Positions 38,164 through 50,636 of a stretch of DNA of 64,000 bases are shown here, piece after piece; the stretch's first letter is position 1; each line of letters opens with the position of its first letter. The stretch lies in the NCBI GenBank assembly GCA_022818135.1, contig JAFMSR010000012.1, positions 24,930,931 through 24,994,930 on the forward strand. Reading direction: 5' to 3'. Source of the stretch: Saxidomus purpurata. Taxonomy: Eukaryota; Mollusca; Bivalvia; Venerida; Veneridae. Below the pieces are notes generated by a model, which was not told the DNA's origin, searched no databases, and saw only the letters and a program-made list of their open reading frames with translations. Both the position numbers and the translations under genes were made by a program.

Positions 38164-41099
38164 CACATACTTCACCGAGTTCTACAAACAGGCATTGTAC
38201 CATTTTGTGGTGAGTGGACTATGTGCGGCTTTATTCGCTCTCGGACTCGAGTACTCGAAAGGATCGGACAGGGAAACAGACACACCATCCTACTTCATGC
38301 CAGCGATGGTACTTTCTGGAATTGTAAGTTGATTATCAAAGAGGAAAAGAAATAAGTAATCGTTACTGTCCAGGTTGCGCCTCGATTTTGTTAAACTCCA
38401 TTTCTATGTTTTCTTAGATATTGTACCGTTGCCAAGGTCCTTTGAGAATTCCTTTTTGTCAGCTTGATTTACTGCTTGATACTTAAATCGGTTTGAATTG
38501 CTCATATAATTAATTAATTATATAGTGTCTAATTCAGTTCACCACACTGCAAACGAACGAGTATTTAAGTAAATAATAAAGAAAAATAAATTATTATGTT
38601 TTTTTATATATATAGTGTCTGTACATGTGTCTAACGTTGCGGGGCAAAAAGTCGAAAACTCGACATGGCAGAAATCGTGCACCATAGATCAAAGATTTTC
38701 ACTGCATAGCAACCGAAATGGAAGTAAAATCCCGAAGGCCCAGGGTTTAGGTACTTTGTATACACACATGTAGCCAGAAACTTTTTACTGCCGACCTCAA
38801 ACGTTTTTATGAGAAAATGATCAAAAATACCAATCTTGCATGTGTTTCAGAGCAAAAAATTCAAAACAATTTTTTTTAAAGCCCTCCGGAGTTACCAACC
38901 TTACATTTTTTGGCATAGATACCGGAAACACACTTAATATGTTTTGGCCAAAATGTCGTGTTACCTTTTTTACAAATCATTATTTATATAATTTGATGGG
39001 TTGTTTAAGAGATGACAATTCATAAAAAAGCACGGCCAGATTTTCATTATTTATATATGAACAGATTTTTTTAAAGAAAAAGTGGAGTTGAATGTGCAAG
39101 TGTAAATTGTGTTTTGGAGACAATTTCTATGAAATTCTAGAAATTCTCTGCAACCCAAATTGCAATAAAATCGTACATCACAAAGAAACCCTTAGTGGTG
39201 CATGTTTATAAAGACCGAAGTACCCATTGCGAACTATATATATATATATATATATATTTGTAGTTTTAAAAAAATAGTTCCATTCGTTTCAGCATTTCAC
39301 ACTGACTGTCGTTGCAATACTGGCGTTTTACTACGCAAGGTCACTATCACAAATCTACGACGGCTTGCGAAGATGGGACCATTCGGAGGAACACTTTAGA
39401 AGATTGGTACTTAATTTATTTTACAATGTACTTGCACTTTACCTTGTCACGTCTGTTGTACCGTGAAAGAAAACAAGGCGATCAGTGACGGGAAATGAAA
39501 AAGGGAGGTCCCCTAACGATAACAAATTTACTGAATTTATTGAAAGGGACATAAAGTGTTGTTAGCTGAACAATGCGCATCTTCAGAGTTACAGAAAACA
39601 TCATATTTTCATTTTATTTTGCCATATAGCAAGCATATACAACTGACTGAATGCTATATGATCTGAACAATTCCTCGTTTGCATCCGAAAGGCTCCAAAT
39701 TCAAATGAATTTCCTTTATTGAGGTCTCTTTGATTTATTTGCTCATATACAAGAAAAGGGTCACGGGACATACTAGTCTCACTATTTCCACTTCGAAGGC
39801 AAACCGATTTTACAGGTTGACATTTTACAGTTGTCCGCCTTCTAAAGGTGTGACAGTTATAAAATACAATGCATCAGATCTGTGAAAGGGGTCACACTGA
39901 AACGCAAAATTAATTAGGCTAGGGACATCCTCTATCAGCCTAAAGATAATAAATTTGAAAAAAAAATGTCATTTCATACGGATCAGCACATATACATGAG
40001 TTCACTGTTTTTTTCCAACCGAATTATTGATATAAATTATTTTCAAAGAGATTTTCGGCAATTTTTTAAATGTTTATATACCGATATACTTGTTTTCTTT
40101 CAGAAACCTCTGTACCTACTTATTCATTACCCATGTTTCCTTTGGAGTATCGTTGGGGCGTCGATAGCTGGTCAGACAGGTATATGCAGCACACAAGAAA
40201 GGCCATGTTACTATACTGTGAATAAATGGCAGAACCGGGCTGTTGCCATCTTCATCGTAGTGATTCATGTTTTGAATGGCATACTTACCTTCGTTGTACT
40301 GACCACAAGGCATAAAATCAAACGCGACGTAATAAATGATGACGACATCTCTCGCACAAAACTCAAACATCAGCCGCCATTGATTACAACCCCACCATAT
40401 CTTAACGCCAAGAAAACAAACCAACCGAAAAATACTGAAACCGATAATAAGATAAAACTTTCACCGGTAAGAGACCCGCAGCCCCCAAAGAAACGCGTCA
40501 GTTCAATCGACATGAAGTCAATATCTGGCCCTAAATCTCGCGAGAATGGTACCAACAAACGAGAACAGCTTCCACCGATCAAACAGCCGTTAAAACGGCA
40601 CCATACATATGATGGACAGTTCGGATTAACAAGCAGTATGGATAACCTATCCCAAGTCAAATATCAAAATAAGGTTGATATTAAACCACTCTCACCGAAT
40701 AAGAACAAACACAAATTTCTCCAAACGGGAAAGATAATTGCGAACTTGCGCGTTGTGGCTCCGAGGCACAGAAGCGCCTCATTGATTCAGCCGAAAAACA
40801 AACCACTGTACAGAGATTCAGACGATTCGAGACCGCCGTCAGACGTCCACCCACAGTCTACAAAGGGCTTTCCCGTAAGACGAATGACGGAACATCCACG
40901 AGCACCTCCTCCATCGTATAACGAAGTGATAGCGCCTAGTGACACTGATCCGTATTGGCTTCCGCCACTTCCACAACATGCTCCCAGCATGCACTATTTA
41001 CCGGAAAACATTTACTCTAGTTATTCATATCCGGATACTGTGCTTGTGCCGGTACATCCAGTAAACGTTCCGAAGGCTCAATGGCAAATAGTTGACTAA
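38164..41099 (+). CDS. Four-pass membrane protein with PPxY tail, gene C
   Basis: Exons 38164-38323, 39293-39406 and 40104-41099 (stop TAA) splice in frame. With the candidate first exon the protein is 424 residues. Approximate segments: TM1 12-31, TM2 46-69 (crossing the first junction), cytoplasmic loop 70-96 (GLRRWDHSEEHFRRL), TM3 97-117, extracellular loop with TGIC-STQERP-CYY, TM4 139-160, tail 162-424. The tail is basic and Pro/Ser-rich and contains PPPSYNEV (PPxY), PYWLPPLPQ, LPENIYS and SYPDT. It is the nearest relative of gene B, 5 kb upstream on the same strand, so a tandem duplication is likely. Function unknown. Confidence 0.85.
39236..39256. repeat. (TA)n microsatellite
   Basis: A run of about ten TA dinucleotides, about 35 bp before the second exon of gene C. 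Confidence 0.85.
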
Positions 41100-41824
41100 A
41101 TTGTGCCATTTTTGATGGTCAGTCAACGGTTTTTGCACAGTTTCTATGACTAGTTTTACACGTAATATTCTAAAATATGTTTTGGATTCTAAGCACCGTA
41201 TACAGGCGAACAAAGACCACTGTTTTGAAGCTACAAATGTGATCTTTGTTTGCATGTGTTTTTTATTTAAAACGGCACCGTAAATGTGATGGCCAGCTCG
41301 GATTAACAAGCAGGATGGATATCCTATCCTAAGACAAATATCAAAATAAGGTCTTTGTTTGCATGTGCTCTTTATTCCCAGGTGTTTCTACTATAGATGA
41401 AAAGTGAATTGTAATCTTCCTGCTGGTCTGTATTCGGAGGTGGTCTTTAATACAGGTTTCACATGAATAACAAGTTAACTGGATAATATCTTAATCTATA
41501 ACTTATGGTGAACTATTTCTGTCGTAAGATAACCACTTTAGGTTCGCTAGTTAATCGTGATAACCGCATACCGGTAATTATCGTAATATGACACAAAATA
41601 AGTACATGATAAGTGGCTAACTATAAAGTTATGATTTTATTTGCCACTTAGTAACAGTAAATAGCCATCTACAGTTTTTACGTGTATTTCAAAAACTTAA
41701 CTTTCTATATACAATTATACTCCCTGATTATCATAACTTCCTCAAGCTCCTCTCATTGAGAGACCATACTTCTACACTATAATTATAGTTTTGTGGCAAG
41801 AAGCATTGTAATGCTTAAATGCTT

Positions 41825-41855
41825 AATAAAATTTGTTGTTGTTGTTGTTGTTGCT
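41825..41855 (+). other. AATAAA followed by (TTG)n: gene C polyA signal or retroelement tail
   Basis: AATAAA at 41825-41830 lies about 725 nt after the gene C stop and is followed by (TTG)6. It could be the gene's polyadenylation signal or the 3' tail of a short retroelement. I cannot choose between them. Confidence 0.35.
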
Positions 41856-41895
41856 ACATATAATTCGTGTTGCCAGTTATCAAACATTAACAGGT

Positions 41896-42096
41896 TAAAT
41901 TATGGTGGCATATTAGTGCCACACGTTAGTTAATCACTTAGTAAGTGGCTATCACGAACATACATTTTGTATTTCGCGTTATCTACTTCTTTTTAAATAT
42001 GGTAGATAAGTAGATAACGCGAAATAGTTTCGCGAAAACCACTTAACACAAAAGTCAGTTAAGTAACGTGTGGCAGTAATATGCCACCATATTAAA
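41896..42096. mobile_element. 201-bp foldback MITE
   Basis: The ends 'taaattatggtggcatatta' and their imperfect inverse near 42076-42096 pair over about 60 bp ('gccacacgtta' and 'taacgtgtggc' inside). The centre is also palindromic ('cgcgttatctact' with 'agtagataacgcg'). Most of the element can fold into one hairpin. Confidence 0.75.
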
Positions 42097-42204
42097 TAGA
42101 TAATATTTACATTGACACATAAGAAGTAACATAATAAGTGATTAACTAGATATAATTTTAATTGTTCCTAACAAATCTAGATACGCTTCATGTTGCTAGT
42201 TATT

Positions 42205-42720
42205 GACAGGTTAACTAAAGACAAGAAAACGGTGATACAAAGTATCACAGCGGGCTAATAAACAATAATCCCATGTAAATATTTTGGAAATTGGTGATGG
42301 TTGATATTGAGGCATGGCCCCAAAAGAACTCGGGGAAACCAATTCTGGTTGAACAAGCAAAACCTGACACGACACCATATCTACTGACTGACCTGTAGTA
42401 TCGAAACTTTACTGTTATCAAATACACAAATGTAATATTTATACAGTATGTCCAGGAATGCTCTATAGACAGTTCCTGGTATGTCTCAATTTTTCATTAT
42501 AATTATCCTTATAAATTTGACATGAATGAAGATTTTTATGATTATTTGCCGTAAAATATTCTAAAATGGTTAAAAAGCTAAAAATTATGATTAAAACAGC
42601 AGAAAAAAAATTGGGTGTTGATGGGATTCGAACTCGTGGATTCGTAAAAGTACACGTACACAAAAGTGTAACACATAACGTCTATATCCTTTAAACCACG
42701 CAGACAGGTCTCTAATAGTG
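42205..42720 (-). mobile_element. tRNA-headed SINE, copy on minus strand
   Basis: On the minus strand: a tRNA-like head with A-box 'tggtttaaagg' and B-box 'gagttcgaatccc', then a body ('ggcaaataatcataaaaatc', 'aaccagaattggtttcc', 'ttttggggccatgcctcaa'), ending 'gcccgctgtgatactttgta'. The body matches 44.83-45.20 kb in inverted orientation, but the tRNA-like head is different. Confidence 0.65.
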
Positions 42721-43006
42721 GAAAAAATAAGCTTAGACAATATCATATATATTTTAAAAGGCCAATCGAAGAATATTCAGTCGACTGCGCTTCGTTTCTA
42801 TAATGTCAAAGGCTGTGTAAGTAGAAAAAGCAATCATATATCATTTTTTCTCAGCCTAGATTGCGCCTGAAACGTGAAAAGCGCTTTCATTTTTTCAATT
42901 TTTATCAGCGTAGATTGCACCCTCTATGAAACGAACGACAACTCAATTACAAACTACAACTCTTGCTTTAAAAAAACAGACTGTGTTTACAGTTTTCATC
43001 TCAGAA

Positions 43007-44010
43007 CAAGGTCTTTCAAATAGTATGGTCCGGAAACGAGAGTAATACGATAAATAACTTGCCTCGGATCACGTGACAAACATCCGGGTACCCGCCATTT
43101 TGGAAAAAGAAAGAAATTGTTGATACTTTATATCTACGTATATCTCGATATTTTACCAATCAATTTGACCAACAAAGTGATCCTTAATACAATATATGCA
43201 TTCCCTTATCATTACATAATATTATATTTTACCGATGTTTCGTTTTAGGTGGATTTACGCATTGGAAAGTTGACCTCATACGAACGGGTTTTTTCACAAA
43301 TGACCAAAAGCCGAAAACCGACCTAATTTTAGCGCTTCTTTCCTACTTGCATGGTGTTCATGGGATTGATGTAACATCTTTTTCTCATAGATTTAAGTCT
43401 AATGTGCGTCTGTTATGTCTTAGATTTTCGTATTTCACCCGTATTTTAATTTTCTGGGACGGTTAGATCCGTTCAAAATCTAAAAATGGCGTCAATGGTG
43501 ATTTTTTTTTCGCGATACGGTGATATTTTGTGCACAGGTTTTCACTATATATTTAGGGTCAAATGATGGAAAATTGCTAATTAAAATGTAAATTAAGAGT
43601 TATTTTTGAACGGATATGAATTAGATTTTCGTTTTTTTATTTTATAACATAATAACGTACAGTTTTGTAAGACCAGTATCGCGAGTCAAATTACCATCCC
43701 AAGACGGAATAGCATGGACCGTGTTTAACTCGCGTTAAAGATAATAGTTAATTATATATAGAGGTTTTAATTTCACAGTTTTACAGAAAATTTCATCAGC
43801 TTTCCAATTATACCATTTTTTAAATTAAATGTGGTATTTAAATGACACAATGACGGGCAGTTTTGCATACAACTATCGGACAAATACCAGTTTACTCGCT
43901 CGGCGTGATAAATGCACGGCGTGATAAACGCTTCCAGGCGAGACAAGATTATCAGTACGATAAGACATTTATAGAGGGCGTTTCCGGACCATACTATTTG
44001 AAAGACCTTG
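43007..44010. mobile_element. 1,004-bp DNA element with 32-bp perfect inverted ends and 7-bp target duplication
   Basis: 43007-43038 ('caaggtctttcaaatagtat...') is the exact reverse complement of 43979-44010. The 7-bp direct repeat 'ctcagaa' flanks it (43000-43006 and 44011-44017). Ends are CA...TG. No transposase-length frame; a short open frame near the right end (43863-44069) is not recognised. It inserted between the two inverted SINE copies. Confidence 0.85.
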
Positions 44011-44759
44011 CTCAGAAGTACCTAAATTTTATAATGAAGAGAGACGCATATGTTCGATCTAGTGCTTAAGTCTCCATGCATCTTTTACTCACCACGTATT
44101 AAATATAGCGGGCCGCTACTGCGGCCCGCAATAATATTTGCGTTGACACGCAATACGTAACATAATGAGTAGCTAACTAGTTATGATGTTAGTTGCCACT
44201 TACTATCAGGATTTATTATATTACCGGATTGTGAAACGGCGTAAAAAGTACGAGTTCTCGGTCTTCGCGAGATTTTGCGAGAATTCATCATTACAACGAC
44301 GCCATTTTAAGTAAGCGAATACAGAAAATCATCGATAAATATATTCACTATCTTTCAGTAATATCAGTTTATCAACGTTGAAATTCTACATAAAAAATTG
44401 ATAAGATATAAATAATCAACGGAGTAGTTTTGTGTGTGAATTTATATCGATTTTTTGCAACATGCGCCATTTTTGGGTCGATTGTTAAAATCGAGCCAAT
44501 GTTAACAGAGTATATCGGCCTTACGACCGAACGCATGTAACATACAAACAAGTAGTTCCATATAAACAGTTGTTAGGCATTATAGCGATTTCTGTTTTCA
44601 AAATTATATAGTAATAAATCTAAATAATTTAAAAACATTTCAGAATAGAATAATATTATTTCGTTATTGTTCTTTAAATGTGTAATTAATCGTAAATACT
44701 ATTAATGCGCGAACGAACGACTTGGACATAAAAACTCGATTTTTACCAATAACTCTATA

Positions 44760-45200
44760 GTCGGCGGACGTAGAGCAGTTGGTAGAGATGCTGAAAATTG
44801 AATTTGCGTTGATTTACTGCGGCGGACGCGAGTTCGAAACCCATCAAATACAGTTGTTTTTTTTTTTACATTTTTCTTCTGTTTTACTTATAATTTTAAG
44901 ACTTTAAACCATTTTAAATGTTTTACAGCAAATAATCATAGAAAACTTCATTCATGTCTAACTTATAAGGATAATGTTAATAAGACATATTGTATACATA
45001 TTATTCGATAACAGTAAAGTTCAGTCAGTAGTCGTGTCAGTTTTTGCTTGTACAACCAGAATTTGGTTTCCTTGGGTTCTTTTGGGGCCATGCCTCAACA
45101 TCAATCATCACCAATTTCTAGAATATTTACATGTCAGTTTTGTTTGTGGGCCCGCTGTGATACTTTGTATCACTGTTTTTCTTGTTCAGTTATTAATTTA
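44760..45200 (+). mobile_element. tRNA-headed SINE, copy on plus strand
   Basis: Head with A-box-like 'tagagcagttggtagag' and B-box 'gagttcgaaaccc', then the same body as 42205-42720 ('cagcaaataatcatagaaaa', 'aaccagaatttggtttcc', 'ttttggggccatgcctcaac', 'cccgctgtgatactttgtat'). The head does not fold into a plausible intact tRNA, so this is not called a tRNA gene. Confidence 0.65.
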
Positions 45201-46133
45201 CTCTGTGTCTTCTTTGATCTTGCTCATTGTTCAGTTTTTGCCTACAATTTAGGATAGGAATTTATTTTGTATTATTGACACAATACAATCAACCCTATGG
45301 GCAAATCCCATAACTTTTGAATGACATTAAAAGTTGTGTAAACTTTGAATTTTCAGTTCAGGTTTGTAAAAATCCACTTCTCAGTTACCATTCACAGCTA
45401 TGATACTTTATAGGGTAGTTGAACATACATGTAGTCACTGAATGCAAAAGATAAGCACATGGGTTCCTATCAAAAGTAAAGTTTACACATATGGTTAAAG
45501 GTCAAACTCTGTGGACATTTGTGTCTCCAGTTTGTTGATAACTTTACTCATGCATGGGTTGTCCTGATATTTACATATGTATGTGTACAGTCTGTGTTGT
45601 TCAGAGACAATCGACCCTCCAGCACTTTCAGTCCTTTGATTTGTTTTTGCTTATTCGCATTTTGTTTTTACACATTTGCAAGAACAATACATACAAACTC
45701 TTCCGTACTTTTAAATTTTCACTTTTTTCCTCTTTATCACTGACCTAGAGAAAAGCGACCGTCTATAACACAGGTGCAAGACACACTATCTTTTTTTTGG
45801 GGGGGGGGGAGGCATATATATATAATAGAAGAGATAAGGTAACTAACGGACAACGGGTCGTACCGATTATAGCCTCTTTAGAGGACGGCGGACCCAATAA
45901 GCACAATTACAAACAAAAAACTAACGGACAAAAACAGTCATGCTGATCAAACAAGAAATGTGCCGTTAAAACGACCAGATCACTATTATCTCTTTAGGAA
46001 GGGCCAAACTGAGCGATGGCACTAAAATCTAATAGTAAAAAAAAAATCTAGTAATTTCGTTTTGTTGAAGAGGTCGCCTACATTGACAATGATGCTTTTA
46101 TTTTGATATTCGAAATTTAATTTATAATTATTC
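45201..46133. other. Intergenic, no recognised content
   Basis: AT-rich with a T/G homopolymer stretch near 45790-45811 and a short (TA)n. The overlapping small open frames lack splice sites or recognisable protein similarity. Confidence 0.4.
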
Positions 46134-46140
46134 AGCATAC

Positions 46141-46172
46141 CAGGGTCCGTATATTATAATATACGGACCCTG
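46141..46172. mobile_element. 32-bp perfect palindrome flanked by a 7-bp direct repeat
   Basis: 'cagggtccgtatatta' followed by its exact reverse complement, with no loop. Flanked by 'agcatac' on both sides (46134-46140 and 46173-46179), like a target duplication. It looks like two joined terminal repeats with the interior lost. Confidence 0.75.
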
Positions 46173-46234
46173 AGCATACATTGTACAGATTGTAAAACTA
46201 CACCTGAATTAAAATCCCTCGTATAGCAAAAATA

Positions 46235-46759
46235 TGCCGAAAAGTTTCAGAAAATACACTGAAATTCAACTTGTGTCGTTTTCGACGTCCAAGCGATACA
46301 TGCATATAACGGTGATTTCTGGTCGATTTCTACGAAACAAACGAAGGACAACTACAACTTCCACATACTTTCAATTAATCAACTCTTTTTCTGTCTATCT
46401 GCGAAGTCTTATCTCAACAACAGTCCGCTACATACTTCATTCAACTGAAAATGAAGAAAAATGTATGTAATTCTGACATATTTTCTCTTCATGTTTACAT
46501 TTCTGCAGTGAATATTAAGCAATTATTTGTTTGGTTCACACAAAAAGCATTATTTACATGTTTCATTATTGACCAATCATAGATCTCGAACAGCATCGCG
46601 TCGCCGCATTCAGAATCAAAATGGCGAACGAGGTACCTGTTCTGTGTTAGACGGCTCATCATTTTCAGTTGAATGAAGTAACCGTTATATACATGTATCG
46701 CTTTGACGTCGAAAACGACACGAGTTGAATTTCAGTGTATTTTCTGAAACTTTTCGGCA
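46235..46759. mobile_element. 525-bp element with ~80-bp inverted ends
   Basis: 'tgccgaaaagtttcagaaaa...' at 46235-46312 is inverted at 46682-46759 with about three mismatches. A second inner pair 'cttcattcaactgaaaatga' occurs near 46436 and, inverted, near 46660. Non-coding. Confidence 0.75.
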
Positions 46760-48099
46760 AGTGCAAGTGTGTCTGGCACCTGTGGTCTGTAATCAAAGAC
46801 AAGTAGTTTTATCTACGCAAACGGATCAATGATTATCGGACAGCGCCGTCTTTACCTACATGTGTCCGTTTTCGGACAGCAATCTTGCAAAGAAATTAAA
46901 CGAATTAAATGGCACACAACATAATATACAGACCCTCTTTCTTTGACTGATACACCACAGAAAACACTCGAAGACGATTGTGCAAGTTTGGCTAAGGGAA
47001 CTGAAGAAAGGTAAGAATTGCACAGCTGGTAAGGGGAAGTAACCAGTAACATATGGCACATTTATGCCTTGTAAGCAGGAATATTTCTGACGTGCATACC
47101 CAGGCTGAATATGCAATATAGTGTAACAGGACTAACTGACAGACAAAATTTGACCACAATTTACAGGACGGACAGACGGACAAAAGCGATCACAATTTCC
47201 TGTTTGAAATCAACCCAGGTTCATATTCTGTATTATATTGACATTTTAGGGTAACTAAGAAAATAGCCAGATCAGAGTACACAAGTATTTTATTTTCACT
47301 ATACCTTTACTTATTAGGCAACAAATACTTCCTTTTTTATGAATATCCGTTTAAATCAAGTTAATTGCCAAAACACCAATACAATTTAAATGTATCAAAA
47401 ATGTAGAGAGGGGAAAGAAAGAAAAGTGAGAAAAATACCAGCCTGACGACAACAGGTATACGCTACCTTGAACGTCTATAGAACTGGCACGTACAGTACA
47501 TAGAGAAAATACAGTATATATAGCAAAATGTTCCCGCCGAATTAGTCAAATCATACTTTGCATGAAATACAGTACACTGTAAAATTATACCTGCAAAAGG
47601 ACTGATACAAAAATATTGTTATCACCTGTACAGGCCTTAATGTTTTAAATGTACTAAAGAATGAAAATAATTCTATGGGAAATAAATGAACTACCCTCTC
47701 TGTATTCACTATTTTAACAAAGTAAACAGAAGGATAAAAAGCAAGAAGTGCATGCTTTTCACAATAAGGATACTAAAATTAGATGAAATAGTGCCAGATG
47801 ACTGAATAACAAAACAGCCTGCGTGTATAAGTTGTATTGAATAACACTAGGTCACAAAATAGAAACATTTGAACATTGGTATTTAGAAGATGTTGATAAG
47901 AAATGACTGTTAAAATAAGCATTCCTGCTACAATAGAACCATAAATTGTTTGACTTATAATCACTACATATCTATCTTTTTATGATTTATCAAATTTTTA
48001 CTTGCAAGAAGAACCAAGGGACGTAACTCTGATTTTCTAAATCTTAATCAGTATGATTTTTCTCCCTTTATATTCAACATTGAAATTTTATGGTCCTTG
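46760..48099. other. Intergenic, no recognised content
   Basis: Several minus-strand open frames of 60-90 codons at 46.85-47.18 kb are Cys/Phe-rich and overlap in different frames. None resembles a known protein or has convincing splice borders. No repeat ends seen. Confidence 0.4.
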
Positions 48100-48370
48100 C
48101 CACTTACCAGTATAAATTTAGTGGTCTTATACCTTTTTAAATGTTGTGGTCTGATATCTTAAAACATGTGGTGGTCTGATCCCCTCAAATAGTTGGTGGT
48201 CCCACACCTACTAAAATTTGGCGTTTCTCTGGCGGTCTGGTTCCTAGTAAAAAAAAAGATACATACTTATATTTGATGGTCTGATACTTACGAATATTTG
48301 GTCGCATTGAACCTACAAAAAATGTGGTGATATAATACCTACAAATATTTTGTGTTTTGATACCTACAGT
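48100..48370 (+). repeat. Degenerate ~33-bp tandem repeat
   Basis: Repeated 'tggtggtctgatacctacaaatatt'-like phrases, eight or so, much diverged. Confidence 0.6.
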
Positions 48371-48909
48371 TATCGCCGGTGACGTCTACCGGGTGGCGGG
48401 ACCCACTTCGACTCCTTGGTGCTTGATAAGCTTTCCTCACAGTATTTATGCTTGGAGGAGGCACGAACTCAGCTGTGCTTCAAACAGCCCTTTTAAGACA
48501 AATATGTTGACGTCAATGTTTAGTTTTCTGTTTCATTCGTATGGAGTAAGAATAGAAACAATGTAGTTGAACCTCTTTTTAGTTTTAAACAATATTTCAT
48601 TTAACTATTTAAAATGTATTTTCAAAACATGAACATTATATAATCAATACATACAGGATAGAGTAGAAAGCTAAGAGCTTTTTAGATACTATCTACTGTA
48701 CCCTTTTTAAGGTTGAGTGTCTTTAGAAACGCTGTTCTTTTGATAATATGAGAACTAAAAAGTCACTCATCGTTACATTTCAAAATTTGGAGAAGCTTTT
48801 AAAGAATATATTGTCATGGCAACACACATTACATTTTACAAATGTCAAGGTTTTAGACAGCTATGAAAGGAGTGACTGTTAGAAACTACTTCTTGACAAA
48901 ACCAAACCG

Positions 48910-49990
48910 TGAAAACAAGAAGGCCATGATGGCCCTATATCGATCACCCGAGTTACTTGGTCACGAGGTCAGAAAAAGGTTTTCCTAAGATTTGATTCTG
49001 ACCAAGGTTCATGAAGATCCAGTAAAAACTTTATTTGATTTGAATATGATTTTATAAAGGTCCGTCCATGAGAGCAGTTGTGTTAGCTTGTTTTCGTGGA
49101 TGAGACCCCGGCATGTCTCCTATCATGCCTACATTACCAAAAACATTTTTTAGTCCAAAAAGAGAAATTTACCTGACTGCAATTTCCAGCTAGTTTTAGC
49201 CAAAGGGTATTTTTGATTGGTTGCCGAAAAGTAGGTCAATCGCGGTGACCAATGAGATCTGTTAATGCAACTGACCTGGTGATCCAGTAAAAATGCAGCC
49301 TCTATTACATTTATAAGGTTTTTCTAGCATTTGACCTGGTGACCTAGTTTTTGACCCAATACAATCCGTACTCAAAATCAACCTAGATTTTAACAAGACA
49401 ATAATTCTGACAAAGTTTCATGAAAATCTAATTAAAATGCATCCTCTTTTGAGAACACAAGGTTTTCCTATAATTTGACCAGGTGACCTAGTTTTTTTAC
49501 TCGATATTACAATAATTCGAACTCGATCTAGATTTCATCAAGACACTCATCTGACAAAAGTTTCACGAAGATCCAATGAAAAATGCAGTCTCTACTGCAT
49601 ACATGAGGACCTGGTGACCTAGTTTTTGAACCGAGATGACCAATTTTCGAAGAATACCTAGATATCGTCAAGACACTGATACTTGCAAAGTTTCACGAAG
49701 ATCTAATAAAAATAAAGACTCTATTGCATACACAAGGCGTATCTCTGATTTAGTTTAAACATATTTATTCGTCAATTTACAAAGAATCGAGTTAACATAA
49801 TACATACATCAAGTTAAGACGAGCAGATAAAACCTTTGACTTGACTTGATGACCTAGTTTTTTACCATATTCGAACTCGACCTAGAATTAATCAAGACAC
49901 TGATTCTGAGTCGATATGACCTATATTCGAACTTGATCTAGATTTCATCAAGACAATCATCTGACAAAATTTCAGCTTCATGTCAAATTT
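48910..49990 (-). repeat. Dispersed repeat array with 'gacctggtgacctagttttt' units
   Basis: Starts 'aacaagaaggccatgatggc' (reverse of the R3 terminal motif). It then repeats 'tgacctggtgacctagtttt', 'aagacactgattctgac' and 'gtttcatgaagatcca' units of ~110-130 bp, ending near 49990. One piece at about 49745-49850 is a different short insertion with 'ttgacttgacttgatg'. Confidence 0.65.
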
Positions 49991-49999
49991 AGGATTCTC

Positions 50000-50636
50000 T
50001 TTTTAGAATTCTTCACATAACGATATAACAAAATATACGACCTACACATGACTTTTTTTCATTTTTGCATTTCTCGTCCAAACCTAGGAAAGTATAAGGA
50101 CACGAGTCGACTTCATACTTTTTCGTCACAGCATTATGACGATGGTTACGGCAGTGAACAACTAGTCTAAATATAAATTATTGTAACTGTCTCCAAGACT
50201 TAAGTGGTAGAAAATTCAAGTCAAATTTTACATCAAGGCCATCTCGTGTGAAGCTACATCTACTTCTAAGAGTGAATACATGTTGTACCACGAGTTTCAT
50301 TAAAGGTCACTCAGTTTAGTCTTTGGACTAAGAAACTCTGAAGAAAACTAAAAGCATCATCCTTAGGAACAGAAAACAATTCATATATCAAAACAGTTTT
50401 ACATCGATTTTAATTTCTAATTTCAATGATATATCGAATTGAAGTTACAAATCACAGTTGAAATTGTCATAATTATTTGTGTAAGTTATTCAGATATTAT
50501 ATAATATTGTACAGTAATTTAGTGCAAAGCTGATGACAAGTTTCTTCGCGCATGTTTACAAATGTGGCATAATTTGAATCAACTAGATTGATAAAATCTG
50601 ACTCACATAATTTTATAGATTCTGTCTACAAAAGTT
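50000..50636. other. Intergenic, 3' flank of the PfpI-like gene
   Basis: No repeat ends or exon-like frame seen. Confidence 0.35.

Noticed and set aside
43863..44069. 68-codon frame at the right end of the 1-kb element as a gene
   Set aside because: It crosses the inverted repeat and the target duplication, so it cannot be an ancestral coding unit of either element or host.
44760..44850. tRNA gene
   Set aside because: A- and B-box-like strings are present, but no acceptor stem or cloverleaf can be drawn; it continues into a repeated SINE body.
46852..47183. Overlapping minus-strand open frames
   Set aside because: Three frames overlap, all Cys/Phe-rich, with no recognisable domain, start context or splice sites.
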